Below are positions 18,639-27,136 of a stretch of DNA of 64,000 nt, one piece after another. The stretch's first letter is position 1; the number at the start of each line of letters is the position of its first letter. The notes under the pieces are model-generated. The model saw only the letters and a program-made list of their open reading frames with translations, was not told the DNA's origin and did no database searches. This DNA comes from Lysinibacillus cavernae. GTDB taxonomy: Bacteria > Bacillota > Bacilli > Bacillales_A > Planococcaceae. The DNA lies in contig NZ_WMEF01000009.1 in the NCBI RefSeq assembly GCF_009724685.1, positions 145,121 through 209,120 of the forward strand, written 5' to 3'. Made by a program: the position numbers and the translations under genes.

Positions 18639-18962
18639 CCAGAAGTTCGAAAATAGCGTACATTTACCAATGTAAGAAAAGCAAGCACCCTTAAAGTGCA
18701 AGATGATTTTTGGCAATTACGGCGTGCTTTGAACAAAGCATTATATACACTAGATACAATTTGGGAAGCTTAAATAACGACACAAAGCGAAAACTCACGA
18801 ATCGTAATTGTTGTCGAGACAATCACCTTTGGAGTTTTCGCTTTGTGTTATCAGTCTATTAAATTTGAGCTTCCTTACACACTAGTGAACGTTGGTTTCA
18901 CGTATATGCAACGGAACAACTTGTAAAAGAAAAGGCACAAGCTATTACATTAAATATGAGTC
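18639..18962. other. Gene-poor junction before rlmH with coding remnants
   Basis: No complete gene. At 18694-18774 (plus strand) an open stretch ends in ALNKALYTLDTIWEA and a stop. At 18882-18962 another stretch reads SERWFHVYATEQLVKEKA and runs on through the repeat. Both look like protein-coding debris of unknown family. A long hairpin lies between them. Confidence 0.5.
18780..18848. repeat. Long hairpin between the EamA gene and rlmH
   Basis: A 17-bp perfect inverted repeat (ACACAAAGCGAAAACTC and its inverse) around a 35-base loop. No T run is attached. It could be a transcription barrier or a cassette end structure. Confidence 0.7.
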
Positions 18963-18991
18963 AAAAACCGCACTTACTTATGATACGGTTC
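18963..18991. repeat. att-like repeat copy D, the 3' end of rlmH
   Basis: On the minus strand this encodes the last residues of RlmH (GEPYHK and stop), followed by AAGTGCGGTTTTT. It is the equivalent of the staphylococcal SCC insertion site at the rlmH/orfX end (core TATCATAA shared). It is the presumed chromosomal attB or junction att from which the other copies derive. Confidence 0.75.
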
Positions 18992-19453
18992 ACCCTTCAT
19001 AATCCTAAAACTCCGATAAATCTGCTCCACCAGCACGAGCTTCATAAGTTGGTGGGGTAAAGTCATTTTGCCAAATGATTGTTGTTCGTCGGCTCGTTTT
19101 AGTACGTCTTCGTGTAGGCCGAGAGAGCCGCCGATGACGAAGGCGATTTTGCTTTTGCCGTAGGTCATGAGAGATTCGATATCTGCTGCCATTTGTTCTG
19201 AGGTTTTCATTTTGCCGTTGATGGCTAAGGCAATTACATAGGCGTCTGGGCTAATTTTAGCTAGTATGCGCTCACCCTCTTTTTTCTTGACGATGTCCAT
19301 TTCGGCATCACTTAGTTGTTCAGGTGCTTTTTCATCTGGTACTTCTATCAAATCCATTTTTGCATAGCCGCCAAGGCGTTTTACGTACTCGTCTATACCC
19401 ATTTTTAAGTACTTTTCTTTTAGTTTGCCGACTGATACAATCGTTATATTCAC
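18974..19453 (-). CDS. rlmH: 23S rRNA (pseudouridine1915-N3)-methyltransferase RlmH
   Basis: 159 residues, the family length. SPOUT methyltransferase with the SAM-binding knot motif [14 protein letters not shown] and the conserved C-terminus [14 protein letters not shown] ending GEPYHK. It methylates pseudouridine 1915 in 23S rRNA as a homodimer. It is the last gene of the core walRK-htrC-yyzF-rlmH order. Its 3' end carries the att-like core. A DnaA-box cluster lies upstream and over the adjacent yyzF gene. Confidence 0.97.
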   Translation of the reverse strand: MNITIVSVGKLKEKYLKMGIDEYVKRLGGYAKMDLIEVPDEKAPEQLSDAEMDIVKKKEGERILAKISPDAYVIALAINGKMKTSEQMAADIESLMTYGKSKIAFVIGGSLGLHEDVLKRADEQQSFGKMTLPHQLMKLVLVEQIYRSFRIMKGEPYHK

Positions 19454-19457
19454 ACGT

Positions 19458-19873
19458 TATCCACCTTTACAATTCATTTACAAACAAATTATCCACAAAA
19501 GTTATCAACATATCCACATATCATTTCTATATATTGTGTAAAGTTATTTACTTGATACAATATATTCTGCTGGCCGTTCACAGTAGTTACACTTTGTGGA
19601 TAACTTTTTATCCTCTTCGATTTTATCCATAATTGGGAATGCTTTTTGCTCAGCTACAAACATGTCTAAAGCGTGTTCTATATGGCTTTCACAGCTGTAT
19701 TTTTCCATTTTTTGATGTCTCCTTATTTTCCGAAATTTCCACAAACTTATTCACAATTCAGTCTATGTTATCCACAGTCTATTGTAACAAAGGAATGGCA
19801 TGTATGGAAGAAGTGCCTTTTTTTCACTAATTTCTGTGTAGAATTAGTATTCACAATTTTCTAGTTATCCACA
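19458..19873. promoter_or_regulatory. DnaA-box cluster around rlmH and yyzF
   Basis: Four perfect TTATCCACA boxes: 19489-19497 (+), 19595-19603 (-), 19768-19776 (+) and 19865-19873 (+). Near matches lie at 19458 (TTATCCACC), 19502 (TTATCAACA) and 19747 (TTATTCACA). B. subtilis has a known DnaA-binding cluster at yydA, its rlmH. Confidence 0.8.
19544..19708 (-). CDS. yyzF: Small CxxH/CxxC zinc-binding protein (YyzF-like)
   Basis: 54 residues from the ATG at 19708, which follows AAGGAGA by 9 bases; longer starts have no ribosome site. It has a YSCESHIEHALD start (CxxH) and a CNYCERPAEYIV end (CxxC), the two halves of a small zinc site. This is the family seen as yyzF between htrC and rlmH in Bacillus, and the position here is the same. 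Function is unknown. A DnaA box lies within the coding sequence. Confidence 0.88.
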   Translation of the reverse strand: MEKYSCESHIEHALDMFVAEQKAFPIMDKIEEDKKLSTKCNYCERPAEYIVSSK

Positions 19874-19903
19874 ATATTTTATAAAAATATCTCTTCATCC
19901 TCA

Positions 19904-19941
19904 CAAAAAAAGCGATGGAGACTTTTTCAATCTCCACCGCT
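19904..19941 (-). terminator. Terminator after htrC
   Basis: AGCGATGGAGA pairs with TCTCCACCGCT (one mismatch) around a 9-base loop; seven T follow on the minus strand. Confidence 0.88.
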
Positions 19942-19954
19942 CTTCATTTATTCT

Positions 19955-21253
19955 TTACAATGTATTGCCGTTAGTCAATGTCAATGATAGCTCAACTATT
20001 TTACCTTGACGGTAAACTTTTAATGCAAGCTTATCACCAATTTTTTTGTCATTATATAAATGTTTGCGTAAATCAATGGCTGTTTCAATTTTTTGGCCAT
20101 CCATTTCAACAATAACATCATATTGTTGGACACCTGCTTCTGATGCTGCTGAGTTGTTCATTACATCCGTTACAACAACACCTGTTGTCACCTCAGCTGG
20201 TAATTTTAATGTTTGTTGCTGATAAAATGCTGGGACATCTGTTAAGTCTGCTAATGAAATACCCATTGTTGGACGTTTCATTTCACCATTTTTCTCTAAC
20301 TCCTCGATAATTGGAATAGCTGAATTAATGGGAATAGAGAAACCTAAACCTTCAATAGAGGATTCGGCAATTTTCATGGAGTTAATCCCTATTAATTCTC
20401 CAGCTAAGTTGACAAGTGCTCCTCCACTATTCCCTGGGTTAATGGCCGCATCTGTTTGTAATACTTCTTGTTGCCAGTCCTCCGTACCATCACCATTTAA
20501 ATCTACTGGTACAGAACGGTCTTTACCAGATACAACACCAGTTGTAACAGAGCCATAGAAGTCTAAACCAAGTGGATTACCAATGGCAATCACTGTTTCG
20601 CCTTGTTTTAACACATCGGAGTTACCGAATGTCGCAACTGTTTTTACATTTTTTGAGCTAATTGAAATGACAGCAAGGTCTGTCCAAACATCATGGCCCA
20701 CTAATTGTGCTGGTTCCTTCGTTCCGTCTGGCATTGTGACCTCTAACTGTTTAGCTCCTTCAATAACGTGGTTATTTGTTACGATAAAGGCTTTGTCACC
20801 TTCAATTTTATAAACAACACCTGAACCGCTTCCTGCTTCTTTTGTTGTTGTCGATGGTGGGCTCCAAAAGCCCTGACTTGTTATTTCTTGAATATTTGTG
20901 ATCCCAACAACTGCTGCTGAAGCCTTATCAACTGCTGCGGTAACATCTGTCTTTACCTCTGTAGCCACTTGGTTAATCGTTGTATTATTTTCTCCTGTAC
21001 CACTTGATGTTGTACCAGGCATTTGATTGACCAGTCCAGGTAACATAAGCCATACAAGTAAAGCACCTATAATAACACCGATCAGACCGCTAAAGAAGTA
21101 GCCACCTTTTCCTCCGCCACTACCTTTCTTTTTTAGACGCTTGGCCTGCATTTCTTGCTCCTCGCGCTCCAGTCTTTCTTGAAGAGGTGATTTCGATATT
21201 TCATCATTTTTTAAAAAATCACTATTTTTATCATCATCTTGAAAATAACTCAT
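19955..21253 (-). CDS. htrC: HtrA-like membrane-anchored serine protease
   Basis: 432 residues from the ATG at 21253 (GAGGAAC just upstream; an ATG at 21262 is also possible). A cytosolic charged N-terminus is followed by one membrane segment (about 50-72), a Ser/Thr linker, and a trypsin-like domain with His (NNHVIEG), Asp (TDLAVI) and Ser (NPGNSGGALVN) of the triad, then a C-terminal PDZ domain (about 335-425). It is expected to degrade or process misfolded or regulatory proteins outside the membrane. It lies in the conserved place downstream of walJ, with a terminator on each side, so it is probably its own unit. Confidence 0.95.
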   Translation of the reverse strand: MSYFQDDDKNSDFLKNDEISKSPLQERLEREEQEMQAKRLKKKGSGGGKGGYFFSGLIGVIIGALLVWLMLPGLVNQMPGTTSSGTGENNTTINQVATEVKTDVTAAVDKASAAVVGITNIQEITSQGFWSPPSTTTKEAGSGSGVVYKIEGDKAFIVTNNHVIEGAKQLEVTMPDGTKEPAQLVGHDVWTDLAVISISSKNVKTVATFGNSDVLKQGETVIAIGNPLGLDFYGSVTTGVVSGKDRSVPVDLNGDGTEDWQQEVLQTDAAINPGNSGGALVNLAGELIGINSMKIAESSIEGLGFSIPINSAIPIIEELEKNGEMKRPTMGISLADLTDVPAFYQQQTLKLPAEVTTGVVVTDVMNNSAASEAGVQQYDVIVEMDGQKIETAIDLRKHLYNDKKIGDKLALKVYRQGKIVELSLTLTNGNTL

Positions 21254-21352
21254 GTTCCTCATCCTTTCGTTTACTGCTATTTGTTAATTGTTACCCTAAT
21301 CCTACAATTCAAACATTAAAATCAGATGAAAAACAAATAAAATGAGCATAAA

Positions 21353-21393
21353 AATAGCTGCTCCATGCATTTTTTAAAATGCGTTGAGCAGCT
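21353..21393 (-). terminator. Terminator of the wal operon
   Basis: AGCTGCTC/GAGCAGCT with an inner GCATTTT/AAAATGC stem; TATTTTT follows on the minus strand, after walJ. Confidence 0.85.
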
Positions 21394-21419
21394 TCAAGTT
21401 TTGCCTAAAGACCTCATGA

Positions 21420-22208
21420 TTAAACTGTGACTAATTTTGTTGGTTCCTCTGCATCTGTATCGTAAAGATGAACATGCTCGCCGACAAGAATACCGCAAGA
21501 TTGCAAAGTTTGTGTGACACTCATGCGTGCCAGCTCTTTCATATTATTATCCTTACTTAAATGTGAAAGATAAATATTTGTAGTCTTATCGAATACAACC
21601 TCACTCATTGCGATAGCTGCATCTTCATTGGATACATGGCCTACATCACTTAAAATACGGCGTTTAATGGACCAAGGATAGCGCCCCATTTGAAGCATAT
21701 TGACATCATGATTACTTTCAAAAACAAAGGAATCTGCACCACGGATAATACCTTTCATACGATCACTGACATAGCCTGTATCTGTAATTATAACAAGCTT
21801 GCGGTCATCCTCATGGAAAGTGTAGAACATTGGATCTGCTGCATCATGTGAAACGGCAAAGGATTCAACGGCTAAAGAACCAAAATGCTTTACTGTATCC
21901 ATTTCAAATTCAAAACGTTGCTCTACAGGAATGTCCCCAACTAGCCCGTCCATTGCCTGCCACGTTTTGGCGTTTGCATAAATAGGTACATTATATTTTC
22001 GTGCCAGTACACCAATGCCTTTAATATGATCACTGTGCTCATGTGTAACAAAGATACCACTAAGCTGCTTCATATTACGATCGACTTTTGTAAAGAGCTG
22101 CTCCATCTTTTTTCCACTAAGACCCGCATCAACGATAAAGGCATAATCGTCATTCTCTATATAAATCGAATTTCCTGTACTGCCACTTGCTAAAACACTA
22201 AATCGCAT
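21420..22208 (-). CDS. walJ: Metallo-beta-lactamase-fold exonuclease WalJ (YycJ)
   Basis: 262 residues with the intact metal motif THEHSDH (about 52-58), SHD and LSHLS elements of the YycJ branch. Characterised YycJ is a 5'-3' DNA exonuclease active in repair. Its ATG overlaps the walI stop by one base (TAATG), so it is translationally coupled as the last gene of walRKHIJ. Confidence 0.95.
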   Translation of the reverse strand: MRFSVLASGSTGNSIYIENDDYAFIVDAGLSGKKMEQLFTKVDRNMKQLSGIFVTHEHSDHIKGIGVLARKYNVPIYANAKTWQAMDGLVGDIPVEQRFEFEMDTVKHFGSLAVESFAVSHDAADPMFYTFHEDDRKLVIITDTGYVSDRMKGIIRGADSFVFESNHDVNMLQMGRYPWSIKRRILSDVGHVSNEDAAIAMSEVVFDKTTNIYLSHLSKDNNMKELARMSVTQTLQSCGILVGEHVHLYDTDAEEPTKLVTV

Positions 22209-23029
22209 TATTCAACTCCCCAGTCTTCTTCTTCGCTCTCTTGCTTGTCCTCCTGGATTTCGATGACTTTGCCTTCCACTGCATTCACAAAATACTCTTC
22301 TGTTTCTCCATCTGATAACTTAACTCGCACTTCCCATGTTGGCACCAATACCTGTGTACGAGTTAGTTTAACAAGCGTTGAGTAACCTAACTTCATTTGC
22401 GTAATGCGTGAATCTGGCTTGAGCTGTCCTTTTGCATACAAAGTTTGAATAATTTGAAGTGGTGGAATGACCGTTTCCTGCTGTTCCATTTCTTCAATAT
22501 TATCAATCATTGTTTGTTCATACATTGTTACTTCATTGTTTGTATTCCATTTTATTTTTAATGAACCGTTGTAATAGAACATCCGATTATTAGTCTTTTG
22601 GAAAAAGATTGCGACACGTTCTTCACGATCTACTTTCCATAAGGCATAGGATGCTCCTTCATTTACGTTTGCAAGGACAAAATCGGTGAAGCTTGCATCA
22701 TCACTCACATTTCGTAATTTAACAGGTTTCATGAAAATAGCACGAACTTTTGTATCATCATCCGGAATGTTGATTTGTTGGTTTGTATCATTAAATTCAG
22801 CCTTCGTAAATTTATGTACTTGGGCCGACATATAAGAGGCAGATTCAATATTATTTGGCAATGTACCATATGTAATATTGTCATCTTTTAAACGAGCCTC
22901 TATTGTTTTTTCACCAGGTACCTCAATATCTTTCGCTTCATTATAGCGACTTACATAAAGAAAATACAAGAAGATGTTTAAAATCAAAAAAACGAATATA
23001 AAAATAGACTTTGTTCTATTCCAATCCAG
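22208..23029 (-). CDS. walI: WalI (YycI), membrane inhibitor of WalK
   Basis: One N-terminal membrane helix (about 8-25) and an extracellular YycI domain. With WalH it forms a membrane complex with the WalK kinase and tunes it. Start choice: the in-frame GTG at 23038 lies inside the AGGAGGTG ribosome site itself. The family starts at the sequence read here as DWNRTKSIF, immediately after a CTG at 23029, 8 bases from AGGAGG. I therefore propose CTG as the start; GTG would give 276 residues. The gene overlaps the end of walH. Confidence 0.88.
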   Translation of the reverse strand: MDWNRTKSIFIFVFLILNIFLYFLYVSRYNEAKDIEVPGEKTIEARLKDDNITYGTLPNNIESASYMSAQVHKFTKAEFNDTNQQINIPDDDTKVRAIFMKPVKLRNVSDDASFTDFVLANVNEGASYALWKVDREERVAIFFQKTNNRMFYYNGSLKIKWNTNNEVTMYEQTMIDNIEEMEQQETVIPPLQIIQTLYAKGQLKPDSRITQMKLGYSTLVKLTRTQVLVPTWEVRVKLSDGETEEYFVNAVEGKVIEIQEDKQESEEEDWGVE

Positions 23030-24341
23030 TTTTAACACCTCCTATTACTTCAGGTGTCAGTTTAATCCATGTACCATTACGAATAACAAACCAACAAGGT
23101 TCGAAAGTAAATATATTCTGATCTTGATTTTGCGTTAAATAATAGCCCAAAACAATTTCATCGGTATCTGACAAGGCAATATTGCTAGAATTATTTAATT
23201 TCTCAGCAATTTCTGCACCAGATGGTAATTCTTTAATTTCTTTCTCTAATGAAATATCCATATCTAATGAAAAGTATGGTCGCTTATAATGGAAAATTCG
23301 GCTATCTCCCCAAATTGTCGTCATTCGTGTAATAACATGATTGCTATAGACAGGGAAACCTTGCAAATACATTTGATAATCCATTTGGTTTTTATTAGTG
23401 TTTGTTGAAGCATAACGAAAATCTGCTGTAAATCCGCCATGCTCATTGATAAACTCAAAGCTATCCTTTAATAGCTTTGATGGCTCAATTCGTATACTGC
23501 TTTCTGCAGCAGGATAAACATAGTTTAATGATTTGAGATTTGTATCTAATGTCATTAACGACATACCATCTGTATATTTTTCAGAGGATGCACTTTCAAC
23601 ATTACGCTGCACAATGTTTGGATCTGGGAATAACACATTTTTAAATAGTTCTGGTGTAATATCTTCAATAAAGTACGTATATTTTACAGATTCAATTTTA
23701 TTGTTAGCCAAATAAAGAGATGTGTAGCCCTCTCGCTCTATTTCTTTAAACGCTTCATATTTTTTTGCAGGCTCAATGACTTCTTGTATAAACTGATTCA
23801 TGTTTGGCACACTGACATGTGATCTGAATAACGATTGATTATTGCCACTAATATAATAAACCATTAAATCTTTACTATTATAATTACTCCAATCTATAAT
23901 CATACGATTGAAAGTTGTTTCTGGTAACTCTTTATCAGCAAATTGAAAAATAGTATTAAAGGCTGAAAAAGGAACCTCTCCAGTAAAAAAGATTGTCATT
24001 CGATTATCTGCGCCAATGATCTGATTCACATAGTTTGGAGCCAGATTGTTGTTTACAGGCGCTAAGTCTAGAACATTCCAACCTTTAAATGCTTTCATTA
24101 AATCCTTCATAGCAGCGTTAGATACTGTACCTGTAAATTCTTCATCGGAACGGAAAATAGCCTTGTATGGACGAATAATATCCTCCATATCCTTTTGAGG
24201 CTTAATTAAAATTTCTTTTCCCTCTGTTTTTTCAATATATTTATAATCAGGCGTATAAGTCCAAACCAAAAAGGTTAAGACCACACTTAGCATAACAAGT
24301 AGAAATAATACAACAGATTTAACGGGTTCTATATATTTCAT
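23016..24341 (-). CDS. walH: WalH (YycH), membrane regulator of WalK
   Basis: 441 residues from the ATG at 24341, which overlaps the walK stop (ATGA). One N-terminal membrane helix (about 8-28) is followed by a large extracellular YycH domain. It acts with WalI on the WalK kinase at the membrane. The operon is tightly packed: overlap with walK before it and with walI after it. Confidence 0.94.
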   Translation of the reverse strand: MKYIEPVKSVVLFLLVMLSVVLTFLVWTYTPDYKYIEKTEGKEILIKPQKDMEDIIRPYKAIFRSDEEFTGTVSNAAMKDLMKAFKGWNVLDLAPVNNNLAPNYVNQIIGADNRMTIFFTGEVPFSAFNTIFQFADKELPETTFNRMIIDWSNYNSKDLMVYYISGNNQSLFRSHVSVPNMNQFIQEVIEPAKKYEAFKEIEREGYTSLYLANNKIESVKYTYFIEDITPELFKNVLFPDPNIVQRNVESASSEKYTDGMSLMTLDTNLKSLNYVYPAAESSIRIEPSKLLKDSFEFINEHGGFTADFRYASTNTNKNQMDYQMYLQGFPVYSNHVITRMTTIWGDSRIFHYKRPYFSLDMDISLEKEIKELPSGAEIAEKLNNSSNIALSDTDEIVLGYYLTQNQDQNIFTFEPCWFVIRNGTWIKLTPEVIGGVKTGLE

Positions 24342-26203
24342 TCCCACTCACCTGCCTCACCAAATTCATCTGCATCATATGGTAATGTGAAGAAAATCGT
24401 TGTACCTTGTCCTTCTTCACTTTCAGCCCAAATCTTACCTCCATGTGCTTCAATCATTTCCTGCGCAATAGCAAGTCCCAATCCGGTTCCTCCCATAGAA
24501 CGAGCACGCGCACGGTCAACACGATAGAAACGGTCAAAAATACGACCTACGTTTTCTTTAGGAATACCCATGCCATCATCTGAAATCATGACCTTCAGCA
24601 TGTCTCCTTGTCCAGTAAAGCCAAAACGAATATTACCACCATCTGGTGAATATTTAATTGCGTTTGAAATAATATTATCAATAACTTGCGTCACCTTATC
24701 TGTATCAATTTCAACATAGAAGGAGGTTTCTGGGAATAGTCGTGCAAACTGCACTTTATCAGATTTAGCCATTTCAAATCGATCGATAATACGGTTAAAG
24801 AATGAATTGAATAAGACAATATCTTTATTCAACTCATAATCTGAACTATCCATTCGCGATAATTGTAGTAAATCATTTACTAGACGAATCATACGCTCTG
24901 TTTCTGTTTGTGTCACATTTAAAAATGTAGGAGCAATATTTTCATCTTTCCATGCCCCATCTGCTAGTGCCTCTAAGTAACTACGCATTGTTGTTAATGG
25001 TGTTCTTAACTCATGAGACACATTTGATACAAACTCTCGACGATCCATTTCTATTTTTTCTTGCTCCGTAATATCGTGCAGTACAGTAATAAGACCATTA
25101 ATAAAGCCTGTCTCTTTCTGAATAACAGAGAAATTGGCACGTAATATATATGGTGCATCTGCTGTACTGAAGTCTAAATTGATTGCATCATTCATGTGGA
25201 TTAAGTCTTCAAAGCCATATTCCTGATCAATTCCTAACACAGAAGCAATAGGGCGGCCTAATGTAATATCTCTTGAAATATGCAGTAATTCCAGTGCAGG
25301 GTCATTGATTAGAATAATACGCCCCTTGCGGTCTGTTGCAATAACTCCATCTGTCATATTACTCAAAACCGAATCCAATTTTCGTCGTTCAGCTTCTGTT
25401 GTAGATTGCGCCTCTTGTAAACGATTGGTTAAATGATTAAAGGTGATAGCAAGCTGTCCTATTTCATCTGTACCGTATACTCGTACTTTTCGAGAATAGT
25501 TTCCTTTCGCCATCGCCTGAGCCTGTTTTCGCATATCAGCAATTGGCTGCGTAATTGTTCGTGCAACTAGAATACCTAGGAAGATGGTAATGACTAAAGA
25601 CATAGCCGTACCACCGAGGAAAATACGGTTAATATCATTCATTTGTTCAAAAACAGATTCAATATTCGCTTCAATATATAGAACACCGATGATTTCATCG
25701 TCTGGTCCTGCACCAGCTCGAATTGGGTTTGCTAATACCCAAACTCGATTTCTTGTTTTATTATCCAATTTTATGATATCAAAGAGTGTTTCTGCAGATA
25801 TTGCTCGTCGCACAAGGTCAGTATTAGAGCGTTGTCCTATTAAATTTTGATTCTCAAGCTCAGATGTTGCAAGTATTCTTTGTCTATCATCAATGACACG
25901 AATTTCTAAAATATCCCCATTCGAAACATCCTTTAAACCCGTAGAAAACTCCATCACAATTGATTTTAAGCTTTCCTCTAGTTTAGGCATGCTTTCATCG
26001 CGTTCCTTTAAAATTTCTTCACGAATACTATATTGCATCAAGTCAACACGCTGAAAAATGGAATCTTGGAAGTTGCTCTTCAAATTTCGTTCTAATTCAC
26101 GAGCGAAATAGATACCGATAATTTGTAAAGCAAGCAGTATTAATAAAATATAAATCAGCACTAGTTTGACATGAATGGATTTAAAGAAGCTCACTTTCTG
26201 CAT
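24338..26203 (-). CDS. walK: Sensor histidine kinase WalK
   Basis: 621 residues. Two membrane helices (about 10-30 and 185-205) flank an extracellular PAS-like domain. Then come a HAMP domain (about 205-258), a PAS domain (about 265-370), a HisKA domain with the phosphorylated His in FVSNVSHELRTPLTT, and an ATPase domain with N, G1 (DDGMGIPKE) and G2 (GGTGLGLAIAQE) boxes. It phosphorylates WalR to control cell-wall hydrolase genes and is essential in relatives. The start ATG follows AGGAG by 8 bases, 5 bp after walR. Confidence 0.97.
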   Translation of the reverse strand: MQKVSFFKSIHVKLVLIYILLILLALQIIGIYFARELERNLKSNFQDSIFQRVDLMQYSIREEILKERDESMPKLEESLKSIVMEFSTGLKDVSNGDILEIRVIDDRQRILATSELENQNLIGQRSNTDLVRRAISAETLFDIIKLDNKTRNRVWVLANPIRAGAGPDDEIIGVLYIEANIESVFEQMNDINRIFLGGTAMSLVITIFLGILVARTITQPIADMRKQAQAMAKGNYSRKVRVYGTDEIGQLAITFNHLTNRLQEAQSTTEAERRKLDSVLSNMTDGVIATDRKGRIILINDPALELLHISRDITLGRPIASVLGIDQEYGFEDLIHMNDAINLDFSTADAPYILRANFSVIQKETGFINGLITVLHDITEQEKIEMDRREFVSNVSHELRTPLTTMRSYLEALADGAWKDENIAPTFLNVTQTETERMIRLVNDLLQLSRMDSSDYELNKDIVLFNSFFNRIIDRFEMAKSDKVQFARLFPETSFYVEIDTDKVTQVIDNIISNAIKYSPDGGNIRFGFTGQGDMLKVMISDDGMGIPKENVGRIFDRFYRVDRARARSMGGTGLGLAIAQEMIEAHGGKIWAESEEGQGTTIFFTLPYDADEFGEAGEWE

Positions 26204-26208
26204 TCCTA

Positions 26209-26922
26209 TTACTCCTGTTCAGGATTTCGTAAATAATAACCTACACCACGTCGAGTAACAATCCAAGCAGGATGACTAGGATTATCCTCAATTTTTTCAC
26301 GTAAACGGCGAATTGTTACGTCAACAGTTCGTACATCACCAAAGTAATCATAGCCCCATACAGTTTGTAGTAGATGCTCTCGTGTCATAACTTGACCAAT
26401 ATGTTTCCCTAAATAATGAAGTAGCTCAAATTCACGATGCGTCAGTTCAATCGCCTCATCACGCTTCATTACTAAATAAGCATCAGGTTGAATGACAAGA
26501 GATCCTACGACAATTTCATTAGACTCTTCTTCAGCCTCTTCTGCTGCAGGAGCAACCACTTGTAGACGGCGCATATTAGCCTTCACACGTGCAATAAGCT
26601 CTCGTGTACTAAATGGCTTTGTCACATAATCATCTGCGCCCATTTCTAACCCTAATACTTTATCAATCTCAGAGCCTTTAGCTGTTAGCATAATAATAGG
26701 GAAGTCATATTTTTTTCGAACTTCTCTACAAACCTCCATACCATCACGCTTTGGCAGCATGATATCTAACAGCATTAAATCTGGTTGTTCTTCCTCAACC
26801 CTTTTTAATGCCTCATCACCATCATAAGCACAAATAACTTTATAGCCTTCTTTTATTAAATTAAATTGCAAAATATCTGCGATTGGTTTTTCATCATCAA
26901 CAACTAGGATTGTTTTGTTCAT
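26209..26922 (-). CDS. walR: Response regulator WalR, OmpR family
   Basis: 237 residues. The receiver domain has DD (VVDDEKP), the phospho-accepting Asp in [13 protein letters not shown], Thr in MLTAKG and Lys in VTKPFS. The C-terminal winged helix (about 135-233) ends [13 protein letters not shown] sequence then GVGYYL. It is the master regulator of wall metabolism together with WalK, and the first gene of the operon. GGGAG precedes the ATG by 7 bases. Confidence 0.97.
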   Translation of the reverse strand: MNKTILVVDDEKPIADILQFNLIKEGYKVICAYDGDEALKRVEEEQPDLMLLDIMLPKRDGMEVCREVRKKYDFPIIMLTAKGSEIDKVLGLEMGADDYVTKPFSTRELIARVKANMRRLQVVAPAAEEAEEESNEIVVGSLVIQPDAYLVMKRDEAIELTHREFELLHYLGKHIGQVMTREHLLQTVWGYDYFGDVRTVDVTIRRLREKIEDNPSHPAWIVTRRGVGYYLRNPEQE

Positions 26923-27074
26923 ACATTCTCTCCCTTTCGCTTTTTATCTATTCTTAAACATCGTGTATTTGTTAAATTCACTACTCTTAACTCTATCATG
27001 CTTTCAGTTTCTATGCATTAATCGATATTCAATTCTTCTAATACTGTGACATAATGCATCCTATTTCAACAAAT

Positions 27075-27088
27075 ATTTCTCGGGAAAT
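27075..27088. promoter_or_regulatory. Candidate Noc-binding site (NBS)
   Basis: ATTTCTCGGGAAAT matches the B. subtilis Noc consensus ATTTCCCGGGAAAT at 13 of 14. It is intergenic, between the M23 peptidase terminator and walR. A noc gene is present at 45192. Confidence 0.6.
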
Positions 27089-27092
27089 AATT

Positions 27093-27119
27093 GAAAAAGA
27101 CAGTCCACTATTTGGACTG
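27093..27119 (-). terminator. Terminator after the M23 peptidase gene
   Basis: CAGTCCA/TGGACTG with a 5-base loop, followed by TCTTTTTC on the minus strand. Confidence 0.8.
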
Positions 27120-27136
27120 CCTCCTATTCAACATGG

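Larger units (their letters stand above)
10752..18991. mobile_element. Candidate SCC-like accretion region bounded by rlmH-end att repeats
   Basis: From 10752 to the 3' end of rlmH, four repeat copies share the rlmH end sequence in one orientation, and each bounds a small gene module: DUF445; HEAT-like plus LysM/3D; MntA/HepT; and fic remnant, LysR, nitroreductase and EamA. In staphylococci, SCC elements insert at exactly this rlmH position and leave direct repeats with inverted-repeat arms. No ccr recombinase is visible, so the segments would be remnants or non-autonomous cassettes. The left limit is uncertain and may extend to 7154 or beyond the window. Confidence 0.45.
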
